NCBI GenBank assembly: GCA_007988785.1
Contig: BJUU01000006.1
Coordinates: 57,616 to 121,615 of the forward strand
Direction: 5' to 3'
Origin: Agrococcus baldri
GTDB taxonomy: Bacteria > Actinomycetota > Actinomycetes > Actinomycetales > Microbacteriaceae
DNA: 64,000 nt
The translations under genes and the position numbers were made by a program. Below the pieces are notes generated by a model that saw only the letters and a list, made by a program, of their open reading frames with translations, made no database searches and had not been told where the DNA came from. Below are positions 21,337 to 30,178 of this stretch, piece by piece; within the stretch, counting starts at the first letter, position 1, and each line of letters starts with the position of its first letter.

Positions 21337-23421
21337 TCAGCGCGCGATGGCCGATCGCGCGGCGGCGAGCACCGCGTCGACGGTGATGCCGCGGCGCTCG
21401 AGCACCGCCGCTCCCGCACCCGATTCCCCGAACTCCTCGATGGACACGACGCGGCCGTCCAGGCCGACCCAGCGGTGCCAGGCATCGCCCCTGCCCGCCT
21501 CGACCGCGACCCTGGCGCGCAGCGCGGGCGGCAGCACCGCGTCGCGCCATGCCTCGTCGGCCTGCTCGAACCACTCCCAGCAGGGCATCGACACCACGCG
21601 CGCCGCGATGCCCTCGGCGGCAAGACGACGGGCAGCCTCGATCGCGAGGTGCACCTCGCTGCCGGTTGCCAGGATCGCGACGGCGCGGCCGTCGCCGTGC
21701 TGCCACGCGACGTAGCCGCCGGCGGCGGCATCCGCGTGCCGCACGGACGCGTCCGTCAGCGCCGGGATGTCCTGCCGCGACAGCACGAGAGCGACCGGAC
21801 CATCGGGCTGCTCGAGGACTCGGCGCCAGACCGCGACGACCTCCGCGGCGTCCGCGGGCCGGATGACCGAGAGGCCGGGGATCGTGCGCAGCGCCGCGAT
21901 CTGCTCGACCGGCTGGTGCGTCGGCCCGTCCTCGCCGACCGCGACCGAGTCGTGCGTGTACACGTGGATCACGGGCGCGGCCATCAGCGCCTGCAGCCGC
22001 ATCGCCGCCCGCTGGTAGTCGCTGAACGCGAGATAGGTCGAGCCGTAGGGTCGCCACAGCCCGTGCAGGGCGATGCCGGTGAGCATCGCGGCCATGGCGT
22101 GCTCGCGGATGCCGAAGTGCACGAAGTCGCCACCCGGCTCGATCGCCGACACGGCCGAGCCCGGCACGGCGACGTTGGTGGATCCCGAGAGGTCGGCCGA
22201 GCCGCCGAAGAGCCCGCCCCACTGCTGCAGGCGCTGCAGCACCACCCCGTTCGTCTTCCGCGTCGCGACGGGCGTGCCCTGCTCGGGCAGCTCGATCGCG
22301 TCGAGCAGCGCAAGCGCATCGCCCGCATCAGGGTCGCTGCCGCCACGCGCGCCCGGCTGCGCGCTGCCGGCCTCCAACGCCGCTCGGCGTCGAGCGGCCT
22401 CCGGGTTCGCCGACGCCCACGCCGATCGCTGCCGGTCCCAGTCCGCGTGCAGCGCCGCGCCGCGCTCGATCGCCTGCCGGGCCCACGCCAGCGCGTCCGG
22501 CTCGACGAGCTGCTCGAGCACGGCATCGGGCGCGAAGCCGAGCATGGCCTGCACCGCCGCGACCTCCTCCGCCCCGAACCCGCCCGCGTGCGCGGCCGGA
22601 GTGCCGCCGATCGCCGTCGAGGGCCAGCCGATCACGCTGCGCAGCGCGACGAGCGTGGGCTGCCCGTCGCGCATCGCGCCATCGCGCAGCGCCGTCTCCA
22701 GCACATCGAGGTCGCGAGCGTCGGCGACGTCGATCACACGCCAGCCGTACGACCGATAGCGAGCGCGCACGTCCTCGCCGAAGGCGATCTCTGTGCCGCC
22801 GTCGATCGTGATGGCGTTGTCGTCCCAGATCAGCACCAGGTTGTCGAGTCCGAGCGTGCCAGCCAGGCTCGAGGCCTCCGCGGAGACACCCTCCTGCAGG
22901 CAGCCGTCGCCCGCGAGCACGAACACCGTCGGATCCCACACCCGAGCGTCGTGCAGGGCGGCATCGCGCCGCGCCGCGAGCGCGAGCCCGACGGCGCCGG
23001 CCACCCCCTGCCCCAGCGGGCCGGTCGACATCTCCACGCCCGGCGTGTGTCCGAGCTCCGGATGCCCGGGCGTGCGCGAGTCGAGCGAGCGGCTTGCCGC
23101 CAGATCGGCGAGCTCAAGCCCGTAGCCGGTCAGGTGCAGCTGCGTGTAGAGCAGCAGGCTCGCGTGACCGGCCGAGAGGATGAAGCGATCACGGCCCTCC
23201 CACGTCGGATCCGCCGGATCGTGCCGCAGCACCCGCTGGAACAGCACGTGCGCCAGCGGCGCCATCGCCATCGCGGTCCCGGCGTGGCCGTGACCCTTCG
23301 CCTGCACGACGTGCGCTGGGAGCGCGATGGCCGAGGCGACCGCGCGGCGCTCGGCATCCGAGCGTGCGCCGCGCACGAAGTCGGGCAGGATGTCACTGAC
23401 GTCGTTGGCCATGCCGGTCAC
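21337..23421 (-). CDS. tkt: Transketolase
   Basis: Thiamine diphosphate enzyme of 694 residues that moves two-carbon units between sugar phosphates. The N-terminal TPP/Mg2+ motif is GDGCLQEGVSAEASSLAG followed by LIWDDNAITIDG; the central domain has FGIREHAMAAMLTGIALHG with the catalytic Glu, and THDSVAVGEDGPTHQPVEQ. Lengths match full transketolases. It is divergent from a ROK repressor and a PTS operon, so it is probably a pathway-specific second copy serving pentose-phosphate entry. GTG 23421 is favoured because AGGAG lies 9 bp upstream; ATG 23412 is an alternative. The ribosome site lies in the shared operator. Confidence 0.92.
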   Translation of the reverse strand: MTGMANDVSDILPDFVRGARSDAERRAVASAIALPAHVVQAKGHGHAGTAMAMAPLAHVLFQRVLRHDPADPTWEGRDRFILSAGHASLLLYTQLHLTGYGLELADLAASRSLDSRTPGHPELGHTPGVEMSTGPLGQGVAGAVGLALAARRDAALHDARVWDPTVFVLAGDGCLQEGVSAEASSLAGTLGLDNLVLIWDDNAITIDGGTEIAFGEDVRARYRSYGWRVIDVADARDLDVLETALRDGAMRDGQPTLVALRSVIGWPSTAIGGTPAAHAGGFGAEEVAAVQAMLGFAPDAVLEQLVEPDALAWARQAIERGAALHADWDRQRSAWASANPEAARRRAALEAGSAQPGARGGSDPDAGDALALLDAIELPEQGTPVATRKTNGVVLQRLQQWGGLFGGSADLSGSTNVAVPGSAVSAIEPGGDFVHFGIREHAMAAMLTGIALHGLWRPYGSTYLAFSDYQRAAMRLQALMAAPVIHVYTHDSVAVGEDGPTHQPVEQIAALRTIPGLSVIRPADAAEVVAVWRRVLEQPDGPVALVLSRQDIPALTDASVRHADAAAGGYVAWQHGDGRAVAILATGSEVHLAIEAARRLAAEGIAARVVSMPCWEWFEQADEAWRDAVLPPALRARVAVEAGRGDAWHRWVGLDGRVVSIEEFGESGAGAAVLERRGITVDAVLAAARSAIAR

Positions 23422-23445
23422 TTTCGTATACTCCTATGCAAAAGT
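23421..23445. promoter_or_regulatory. Operator copy 1 of the ROK repressor (tkt side)
   Basis: CTTTCG...GCAAAAGT over 25 bp, an imperfect palindrome between the divergent tkt and ROK genes. It matches the site at 24694-24718 at both ends (CTTTCG, TGCAAAAGTC). It covers the tkt ribosome site and start. Confidence 0.7.
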
Positions 23446-23467
23446 CAACGCGACACGGGAGATGCCG

Positions 23468-24664
23468 ATGACCGCGAAGGTGCCGCCGCGAACGCCGCAG
23501 ACGGGCTCCGGCGTCGTGCTGGAGCTGATCCGCTCCGGAGCGGCGACGACGCGCAGCGCCCTGATCGAGCACCTCGGCTGGTCTCGCGTCACGCTCGCGA
23601 AGCGGCTCGACGAGCTCCTGGAGGCCGGCCTGATCCTGCAGTCGGGGCAGGAGCACAGCGGCGGCGGCCGGCCGGCGAGCTCGTTCGCGGTCGCCAAGGA
23701 TGCGGGCCTGCTGCTGGCGATGGACATCGGCAGCTCGCACACCCGCGTCGGCATCACCGACCTCATCAGCACCGTGCTGTGCGAGGACGAGGCCGACATC
23801 GGGCTGTTCGACGGCCCTGACGACATCTTCAGCTGGGCGCTGCAGGTGTTCGAGCACCTGCTGCGCACGATCGGACGCTCGTTCGACGAGGTGCGCGGCA
23901 TCGGCATCGGCGTGCCCGGGCCCGTCGACGTGACGAGCGGCACGCTCGGCAGCCCGCAGCTGGACCCGCGCTGGGACGACGTGCGGGTGCGGGACTACCT
24001 CGGCCGGCTGCCCGAGGACATCGTCATCACGGTGGATCGGGACGCGAACATCCTGGCGGTCGGCGAGTCCCGGCTCGCGTGGCGGGAGCACCGCGACCTG
24101 GTGGTCGTCAAGGCGGGCATCGGCGTGGGCTGCGCCCTCGTCCTCGACGGCCGCGTCTACCGCGGAGGCAGGGGCGGTGCCGGACAGCTGAGCGCCCCGC
24201 TGCGCACCGGCCTGAGCGACCCGCTGCGCCGGCTCGAGACCGTGGCCTCCGGCGGCACCGTGCGGGAGGGCCTGGCACGTGGGCAGGATCGCGACGGCAT
24301 CCGCGTGCGCACGAGCGCCGACATCGTCCGGCTGGTCGAGCAGGGCGACGCCGAGGCCATCGCGGCTGTTGAGGCGGTCGGCGAGGTGATCGGCTACGCG
24401 ATCGCCGATGTGGTCGGGATCATCAACCCCACCGCGGTGGTCGTCGGCGGCAATCTCGCCGAGGCGGGCGACCGCTTCATCGCCGCGATCCGCCAGGCCG
24501 TGTTCCGCGCCAGCCACGCGTTCGCCAGGCAGGGCCTCGTGGTCGAGCGCGCGCGCCTGGGCATGCGGGCGGGCGTCCGCGGCGCGTCGCTGCTCGCACA
24601 GGACGCGCTGTTCGACTCCGACCGCATCAGCACGCTGACCCGCTCGAGCGCCGGTCGGGCGTGA
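23468..24664 (+). CDS. ROK family transcriptional repressor
   Basis: Regulator of 398 residues: winged helix at residues about 12-75 (TTRSALIEHLGWSRVTLAKRL), then a ROK sugar-kinase-like domain with MDIGSSHTRVGITD, GIGVPGPVD and VVKAGIGVG. The usual zinc-binding CxCGxxGC stretch of ROK kinases is missing (RGGRGGAGQLSAP), so it should bind a sugar ligand without phosphorylating it, or without the zinc site. ATG 23468 has GGGAG 6 bp upstream; ATG 23462 is too close to it. It lies between tkt and PTS genes, each with the same operator. Confidence 0.88.
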   Translation: MTAKVPPRTPQTGSGVVLELIRSGAATTRSALIEHLGWSRVTLAKRLDELLEAGLILQSGQEHSGGGRPASSFAVAKDAGLLLAMDIGSSHTRVGITDLISTVLCEDEADIGLFDGPDDIFSWALQVFEHLLRTIGRSFDEVRGIGIGVPGPVDVTSGTLGSPQLDPRWDDVRVRDYLGRLPEDIVITVDRDANILAVGESRLAWREHRDLVVVKAGIGVGCALVLDGRVYRGGRGGAGQLSAPLRTGLSDPLRRLETVASGGTVREGLARGQDRDGIRVRTSADIVRLVEQGDAEAIAAVEAVGEVIGYAIADVVGIINPTAVVVGGNLAEAGDRFIAAIRQAVFRASHAFARQGLVVERARLGMRAGVRGASLLAQDALFDSDRISTLTRSSAGRA

Positions 24665-24693
24665 CGTCTCGGCTCGCCGCGGCGCCTGCGCGG

Positions 24694-24718
24694 CTTTCGC
24701 ACACTTGTGTGCAAAAGT
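24694..24718. promoter_or_regulatory. Operator copy 2 of the ROK repressor (PTS side)
   Basis: CTTTCGCACACTTGTGTGCA followed by AAAGT, a near-perfect palindrome about 60 bp upstream of the PTS IIA gene. With copy 1 it defines a regulon of transketolase, repressor and PTS. Confidence 0.75.
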
Positions 24719-24777
24719 CGACTCACCTGCACTAGGCTCCCACCAGGTCAGGCACGGACAGCGACGAAGGAGTCGGG

Positions 24778-25233
24778 GTGAACCTCGCGGATGCATTGCC
24801 CGAGACGGCGATCCGCACGCTCGCGCGTGCGGAGGACTGGCAGGCGGCCGTGCGGCTCGCCGGCGACCGGCTGGTCGCCAGCGGCGTGACGAGCGACGCC
24901 TACACCGGCGAGATGCTCGCGGCAATCGACGAGCACGGGCCGTACATCGTCATCGCACCCGGCTTCGCGCTCGCCCACTCCCGCCCCTCCCCGGCCGTGC
25001 TGCGCACGGGCATCAGCTGGGTCTCTCTCGCCGAGCCCGTGCCGTTCGGGCACGCCGTCAACGATCCGGTGCGACTCGTGGTCGGGCTCGCGGCAACCGA
25101 CCACGACGGCCACATCGAGATCATGTCCGCGCTCGCCGGCGTGCTCGCCGACGAGAGCGCGCTCGAGGCGCTGCTCGCCGCCGACTCCCCCGCGCTCGTG
25201 CGCGAGCTGCTCGCCCGCCACGCCCCCGCTTGA
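24778..25233 (+). CDS. PTS sugar transporter subunit IIA (ascorbate/fructose-type)
   Basis: EIIA domain of 151 residues of the mannitol/fructose class, phosphorylated by HPr. The active-site histidine is His67 in FALAHSRPS, with PYIVIAPG in front as in UlaC. GTG 24778 is preceded by AAGGAG. First gene of a three-gene operon (IIA, IIB, IIC in separate polypeptides) divergent from tkt. Confidence 0.9.
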   Translation: MNLADALPETAIRTLARAEDWQAAVRLAGDRLVASGVTSDAYTGEMLAAIDEHGPYIVIAPGFALAHSRPSPAVLRTGISWVSLAEPVPFGHAVNDPVRLVVGLAATDHDGHIEIMSALAGVLADESALEALLAADSPALVRELLARHAPA

Positions 25234-25252
25234 ACCAACGAGAGGACCCCTC

Positions 25253-25525
25253 ATGAAGATCGTCGCCGTCTGCGGCATGGGCATCGGAACGTCCGTGCTG
25301 CTGAAGATGAACGCGGAGAAGGCACTACGCGCGATGGGCGTCGACGGAGACGTCGAGGCAGCCGACATCGGCGTCGCCCGAGGCATGGCGCGGACCGCCG
25401 ACGTCGTCCTCACCTCAGACGACCTGGCCACCGAGATCGGCGATGTGCCGGCCACGGTGATCGTGATCGACAACTTCACCGACGTCCAGGAGATCACCGA
25501 CAAGCTCACGGCGCAGATCGGCTGA
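25253..25525 (+). CDS. PTS sugar transporter subunit IIB (lactose/ascorbate-type)
   Basis: Phosphocarrier of 90 residues. The phosphorylated cysteine is Cys7 in VCGMGIGTSVLLKM, the signature of UlaB-type IIB proteins. It receives phosphate from the IIA protein encoded 19 bp upstream and passes it to the sugar entering through IIC. Good ribosome site (GAGAGGA) before ATG 25253. Confidence 0.92.
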   Translation: MKIVAVCGMGIGTSVLLKMNAEKALRAMGVDGDVEAADIGVARGMARTADVVLTSDDLATEIGDVPATVIVIDNFTDVQEITDKLTAQIG

Positions 25526-25562
25526 TCCCCGTCCGTCCCCACCTCAGCGAAGGAGCACCACA

Positions 25563-27047
25563 ATGGAGTGGTTCGTCGACATCCTCGACTTCATCGGGCA
25601 GCAGATCCTCAACGTGCCCGCGTACCTCATCGGCATCATCACCGCGATCGGCCTCATCGCGCTCGGCCGCTCGGCGGGCCAGGTCATCGGCGGCGGCCTC
25701 AAGGCCGCGCTCGGCTTCCTCATCCTGGGAGCGGGCGCCGGCGTCGTCGTCGCCTCGCTGACGCCGCTGGGCGACCTGATCCTCGCCGTCACCGGCGCCC
25801 AGGGCGTCATCCCGACGAACGAGGTCATCACCGCCATCGCCTCCGAGCAGTACGGCGCGACGAGCGCCTACGTGCTCGTGCTCGGCTTCCTCGTGATGCT
25901 CGCGCTCGCGCGGTTCACGCCGCTGCGCTACATCTTCCTCACCGGGCACCACATGGTGTTCATGGCGCTGCTGCTCTCGGTGGTGCTGACCGTCGGCTTC
26001 GGCGAGGAGCTCAGCTGGCTCGTGGTCCTCGTGGGCGCGCTGCTGCTCGGCGTGATCATGGTGGTGATGCCGGCCTTCGCCCATCCGTGGATGAAGAAGA
26101 TCACCGGCGACGACTCGATCGCGATGGGGCACTTCGGCACGCTCGGCTACATCGCTGCGGGCGCCGCCGGTCAGCTCACCGGCGTCAGGAGCCGATCCAC
26201 CGAGGAGATCCGCTTCCCGCAGGGACTCAAGTTCCTGCGCGACTCGATGGTCGCGACCGCGCTCTCGATGGTGCTGATCTACGAGGTCTTCGTCATCTGG
26301 GGCCTGATCGCGATGCCCGAGGAGACGATCACCATCTTCGGCAGCGCCGACGCGGGCTCCGCCGTGATGGCGGGCCTCATGCAGGCGCTGCAGTTCGGCG
26401 TCGGCGTCGCGGTGATCCTCTACGGCGTTCGCACGGTGCTGGGCGAGCTGGTGCCGGCCTTCCAGGGGATCGCCGAGAAGGTCGTGCCAGGGGCCAAGCC
26501 CGCGCTCGACATCCCGATCGTGTTCCCCTACGCGGCCAACGCCGTGCTGATCGGCTTCCTGTCCTCGTTCGCGGGCGGCCTCATCGCGCTCGGACTCATC
26601 GCCATCTGGCTCAACCCGGCGTTCGGCCTGGCGCTGATCCTGCCCGGCATGGTGCCGCACTTCTTCACGGGTGGCGGCGCCGGCGTGTTCGGCAATGCCA
26701 CGGGCGGCCGCGTCGGTGCGGCGGTCGGCGGCTTCGTGAACGGCGTGATCATCACCATCCTGCCGGCGCTGCTGCTGCTGGTGCTGGGCGAGTTCGGCTT
26801 CGCCAATACGACCTTCGGCGACGCGGACTTCGGATGGTTCGGCACGCTGATCGGCGTCGGACTCCTCGGCGGCACCGGATCGGGCGTGGTGGTCTCCATC
26901 CTCATCGCGGTGGTGCTCGTGGTGGCCGCGTCGATCTTCCAGAAGCGCGTCGTCGATCGAGGCTGGGTGCCGGGCGCGAAGCGCGATGCGCTGCTCGAGG
27001 CCAAGGCCGCCGAATCGAAGGCTGCGGCGGAGCGCGCGCAGGCGTGA
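25563..27047 (+). CDS. PTS ascorbate-type transporter subunit IIC (UlaA family)
   Basis: Membrane channel of 494 residues with about ten hydrophobic spans. UlaA-type features: LNVPAYLIGIITAIGLIALG at the N-terminus, FLTGHHMVFMALLLS, and FPYAANAVLIGFLSSFAGG. The family imports L-ascorbate in enterobacteria, but none of the ascorbate catabolic enzymes (UlaG, D, E, F) is near, so the substrate may be another sugar acid or polyol. ATG 25563 has AAGGAG upstream. A 14-bp stem terminator follows. Confidence 0.92.
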   Translation: MEWFVDILDFIGQQILNVPAYLIGIITAIGLIALGRSAGQVIGGGLKAALGFLILGAGAGVVVASLTPLGDLILAVTGAQGVIPTNEVITAIASEQYGATSAYVLVLGFLVMLALARFTPLRYIFLTGHHMVFMALLLSVVLTVGFGEELSWLVVLVGALLLGVIMVVMPAFAHPWMKKITGDDSIAMGHFGTLGYIAAGAAGQLTGVRSRSTEEIRFPQGLKFLRDSMVATALSMVLIYEVFVIWGLIAMPEETITIFGSADAGSAVMAGLMQALQFGVGVAVILYGVRTVLGELVPAFQGIAEKVVPGAKPALDIPIVFPYAANAVLIGFLSSFAGGLIALGLIAIWLNPAFGLALILPGMVPHFFTGGGAGVFGNATGGRVGAAVGGFVNGVIITILPALLLLVLGEFGFANTTFGDADFGWFGTLIGVGLLGGTGSGVVVSILIAVVLVVAASIFQKRVVDRGWVPGAKRDALLEAKAAESKAAAERAQA

Positions 27048-27074
27048 CGCGCGCCGGCTGAGGCAGCCGGCACG

Positions 27075-27107
27075 AGCGGCCCCGCACCAGCTCGGTGCGG
27101 GGCCGCT
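27075..27107 (+). terminator. Terminator after PTS operon
   Basis: AGCGGCCCCGCACC and its exact complement form a 14-bp stem with a 5-nt loop, ending 48 bp before the next gene. Confidence 0.85.
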
Positions 27108-27154
27108 CTGCTGTGTCAGGCTGGCGGCACCGCCAACGCAAGGAGCCCCTCCCC

Positions 27155-28051
27155 ATGCCTGACCCGACCACCGCCGAGGGCATCGTCGACCTGGCCGCCC
27201 GGCACGGACTGCGGATCGAGCCCGAGTCGATCCGCGTGGACGAGGCGGGGCTGGACTTCCGGGTCGCCTTCGCGCGCGCTCGCGACGGCCAGGACTGGGT
27301 GCTGCGCATGCCGCGGCGGCCCGACGTCTCCGAGGCGATCGAGAAGGAGGCCGCGATCCTCGCGACCGTCCGGCCGCACCTCTCCGTCTCCCTGCCGGAC
27401 TGGCAGGTGAGCGCCCCCGACCTCATCGCCTACCCGCTGCTGCCCGGGCGGCCGGGGCTCACGGTCGACCCGAGCGGCGAGCCCGTCTGGCACATGGATC
27501 CGCAGTCGCCGCGCTACGCGGCGGCGTTCGGCGCCCTGCTGGCCGAGCTGCACCGCATCCCCGTCCTCGAGGCCGCCGCCGGCGGGCTGCCGGCGCAGTC
27601 GCCGCAGGAGACGCGTGCCGAGTGGCGGGGACAGCTCGATGCCGTCACCGCCGAGTTCACGGTCGAGGCCTCGCTCGAGCGCCGCTGGCGCACCTGGATC
27701 GACGACGACGGCCTCTGGCCGACCTGGTCGGTCTGCACGCACGGCGAGCTGTATCCGGCGCACGTGCTCATCGACGAGCACGAGCGTCCGACCGCCGTGC
27801 TGGACTGGACGACGGCGAAGGTCTCCGATCCCGGCCGCGACTTCGCGGCGCACCACATGGTGGCCGGCGACGAGTCGTTCGCGCTCACGGTCGCCGAGTA
27901 CGAGCGCGCGGGCGGCCGCACCTGGCCGCGGCTCGCCGAGCACTGCGCCGAGCTGGCCGCCGCCGGTGCCATCGGCTACGGCATCTACGCGCTCACGACC
28001 GGCTCGGCCGAGCACCGCGACGCGGCCCAGCAGCTGCTCGATCCCCGCTGA
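27155..28051 (+). CDS. Macrolide 2'-phosphotransferase-like kinase
   Basis: Aminoglycoside-phosphotransferase-fold protein of 298 residues related to macrolide 2'-phosphotransferases (Mph), which inactivate macrolides with GTP. The phosphate loop Lys is probably in EKEAAIL, the catalytic loop reads THGELYPAHVLID and the metal site LDWTTAKVSDPGRDF, very close to Mph. The usual catalytic HGD is HGE here, a conservative change that may lower activity. Such genes are often native to environmental actinobacteria. ATG 27155 has AGGAG upstream. No mobile element surrounds it. Confidence 0.82.
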   Translation: MPDPTTAEGIVDLAARHGLRIEPESIRVDEAGLDFRVAFARARDGQDWVLRMPRRPDVSEAIEKEAAILATVRPHLSVSLPDWQVSAPDLIAYPLLPGRPGLTVDPSGEPVWHMDPQSPRYAAAFGALLAELHRIPVLEAAAGGLPAQSPQETRAEWRGQLDAVTAEFTVEASLERRWRTWIDDDGLWPTWSVCTHGELYPAHVLIDEHERPTAVLDWTTAKVSDPGRDFAAHHMVAGDESFALTVAEYERAGGRTWPRLAEHCAELAAAGAIGYGIYALTTGSAEHRDAAQQLLDPR

Positions 28052-28094
28052 GGCATCGGCGGGGCCGCAGGCGCGCCGGCGAGGCCTTCGCTCC

Positions 28095-28763
28095 TCAGCC
28101 GAGCAGCAGCTCGCTGAGCGGGTGGACGAAGTACCGCAGCGAATACGCCTCCCACACGGCGCCGATGATCAGCAGCGCGAGCGCCGGCAGTACCAGCAGG
28201 CCGAGGCGCCGCAAGCCCCACAGGTACCCCTGCCGGCGGTTCTCCGCGCCGACGCTGCGAGGGAGGAGCCAGGACCGGCCGAGCACGAACGCCCCCAGCA
28301 GCAGCAGCACATAGGCCTGCAGCTCGATGAGCACCGTCAGCGCATGCGGGATGAGTGCCACCCACCCCTGGGGCGAGGCCGGGACGAGCGTGATGCCGGT
28401 CTCGACCGCCCAGTAGCCGAAGAGCGCGAGCCCGGCGAACGGCACGACGAGCGAGGGCAGCACGATCGTCAGCACGCTGAGCCGGAACAGGTTGACACCG
28501 AGGATGGTGAGCGCGAACAGCGGCGGCACGTTCACCAGCCACCGCACCAGCTCGCCCGTGCCGTCGTCCTCGAGCGCCGTGGCCCGCGCGGCGCTGAGCT
28601 CGGGGAAGAGCAGCCCGACCACGAAGCCGATGATCGCCAGCCCGTACGCGGCGGCGTTGATGATGAGGTACGCGCGCCGGTGCTCACCGATGGGCTGCAG
28701 CGCCCGCCGCCAGAACGGCACTCGTGCGGTCGTGGTCTGGGTGGTGGTCACGGTCGTCTCCAT
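28095..28763 (-). CDS. SpoIIM-like (stage II sporulation protein M family) membrane protein
   Basis: Integral membrane protein of 222 residues with about five hydrophobic spans. The core resembles SpoIIM-like proteins: a long N-terminal helix, FALTILGVNLFRLSVLTIVLPSLVVPFAGLAL (split over residues about 85-117), then PHALTVLIELQAYVLLLLGAF. Members outside sporulating bacteria are membrane proteins of unknown role. ATG 28763 lies 2 bp after the stop of the upstream gene, so the two are one unit, probably controlled by the adjacent TetR protein. Confidence 0.75.
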   Translation of the reverse strand: METTVTTTQTTTARVPFWRRALQPIGEHRRAYLIINAAAYGLAIIGFVVGLLFPELSAARATALEDDGTGELVRWLVNVPPLFALTILGVNLFRLSVLTIVLPSLVVPFAGLALFGYWAVETGITLVPASPQGWVALIPHALTVLIELQAYVLLLLGAFVLGRSWLLPRSVGAENRRQGYLWGLRRLGLLVLPALALLIIGAVWEAYSLRYFVHPLSELLLG

Positions 28764-28765
28764 GG

Positions 28766-29416
28766 TCAGTTCCCCAATGCGTCGAGCATCCAGTGATAGC
28801 GCAGGCGCAGGGCGCGCTCGGTGCTCGCGACCGCAGCGCCGGCGCCCAGCGCGATGTTGAGCCACAGCGGCAGCTGCACGGGCGAGACGAAGACGCCGAG
28901 GCGCTCGGCGATCGGCGGGATCTCGCTGATCGTCTCGGCGAGCTGCAGGCCGAGCAGCACCACGCCGACCAGCAGGAAGAGCACGGAGACGACGCCGATG
29001 GCGCGGCTCACGGCCGGGTGCTCCCGGTGGAACCGCATCCGCCGACCCGCCCCCGACCTCGGATCCGGTGCCAGCTGGTGCTCGCGGCCGCCGGTGGTGA
29101 CGTAGTGGATGCGTCGCAGCCCGAAGCTCGTCGTCGCGACCTCGATCACGCCTCCCGCCACGGGGAAGCGCGCCGGCGTCTTCGACACCGCCTGCTGGTG
29201 GCCGTCGACGTACAGGCGCGCGCGCACCTCGCCGTCGCTCGCATCGCCGTTGTGCCGCACGTCGACGCTGTACACGACCTCGCGGCCGCCCTCATCGATG
29301 CGCAGCGAGAACAGCGAGCGGCTCAGCTGCTGCCACCACCGGTACTTCGGCAGCGGGCGCCCGTCGCCATCCTTCACGCGTCGAGCCGCCATGCGCTGCC
29401 GCAGCGTCTCACCCAT
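28766..29416 (-). CDS. Membrane protein of unknown function, TetR-linked
   Basis: Protein of 216 residues: a soluble N-terminal half with a beta-rich pattern (SLFSLRIDEGGREVVYSVDV, ARLYVDGHQQ) and two hydrophobic C-terminal spans (residues about 145-165 and 185-200). I do not recognise the family. ATG 29416 is preceded by GGGGGG. It is divergent from a TetR gene, with two palindromic operators in between, and is followed directly by the SpoIIM-like gene. Confidence 0.72.
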   Translation of the reverse strand: MGETLRQRMAARRVKDGDGRPLPKYRWWQQLSRSLFSLRIDEGGREVVYSVDVRHNGDASDGEVRARLYVDGHQQAVSKTPARFPVAGGVIEVATTSFGLRRIHYVTTGGREHQLAPDPRSGAGRRMRFHREHPAVSRAIGVVSVLFLLVGVVLLGLQLAETISEIPPIAERLGVFVSPVQLPLWLNIALGAGAAVASTERALRLRYHWMLDALGN

Positions 29417-29439
29417 GTCGATCCCCCCACTTCGCTCGC

Positions 29440-29486
29440 TAGCACACCGTGTTAGTGCGACCGGGTCAAGGTAGCACAGTGTGCTA
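29440..29486. promoter_or_regulatory. Two TetR operators in a divergent promoter
   Basis: TAGCACAGTGTGCTA at 29472-29486 is a perfect 15-bp palindrome. TAGCACACCGTGTTA at 29440-29454 is the same site with two mismatches in the right half. They are 32 bp apart, matching three turns, and would allow autoregulation and control of the divergent membrane-protein pair. Confidence 0.85.
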
Positions 29487-29522
29487 GTACAGTGGAAGAG
29501 CCTGAGGAACGAGGAGGGGCCG

Positions 29523-30131
29523 ATGACGGAGCAGCAGCGGCAGAGCTCGCGCGACCGGATCCTGATCGCGGCGGCCACGATGATCGGCGAGGATCCGGCG
29601 GCCAGGCTGAGCGTGCGCGCCGTCGCCGCCCGCGCCGGGGTCAGCACCGGATCGCTGCGCTTCCACTTCCCCACGCAGCGCGAGCTGCAGGAGACCGTGC
29701 TCGCCGGCATCTACTCGATGGTCGCTCCCGACGACGACATCCATGACCGCAGCCGCCCGGCGCGCGACCGGCTCGTCGACCGGCTGCGCCAGGTGCTCGC
29801 CCCCGCCGGCGTCGGCGAACAGGCCCGAAGCGCCTGGCTGAAGGTGCACGAGAGCTTCATCGCCGAGCGGCCCACCGAGGAGGCCAGGGCGGCCTACCTC
29901 ACCCTCGACCGAGCGGGTCGACGGCAGATCGAGGCGTGGCTGGCGGTCCTCACCGACGAGGGGACGCTCGCGCCGGGCGACAACGAGCAGCGCGCGCTGT
30001 TCCTCAACACCGTCATCACCGGGCTCTCGATCCAGCGCGTCCTGCCGGCCGAGGACACCGTGCTCACGACCGAGACGGCGGTGCTCTACGCCGCGGTCGA
30101 CGCGGTGCTCGGCGAGCCTGCCCAGGGCTGA
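29523..30131 (+). CDS. TetR family transcriptional regulator
   Basis: Repressor of 202 residues. The N-terminal helix-turn-helix reads RDRILIAAATMIGEDP and VRAVAARAGVSTGSLRFHFPTQRELQE (residues about 10-55), as in TetR proteins; the C-terminal ligand domain is unassigned. GAGGAGG precedes ATG 29523. It probably controls itself and the divergent membrane-protein genes through the palindromes listed. Confidence 0.92.
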   Translation: MTEQQRQSSRDRILIAAATMIGEDPAARLSVRAVAARAGVSTGSLRFHFPTQRELQETVLAGIYSMVAPDDDIHDRSRPARDRLVDRLRQVLAPAGVGEQARSAWLKVHESFIAERPTEEARAAYLTLDRAGRRQIEAWLAVLTDEGTLAPGDNEQRALFLNTVITGLSIQRVLPAEDTVLTTETAVLYAAVDAVLGEPAQG

Positions 30132-30178
30132 CCGCGTCGTCGGGCATCCGGCGCGGGCGCCGAGCAGAGGCTGCGCCC

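Noticed and set aside
24778..27047. A full ascorbate utilisation (ula) operon
   Set aside because: Only the transporter subunits resemble UlaCBA; no UlaG, D, E or F enzyme is present in the window.
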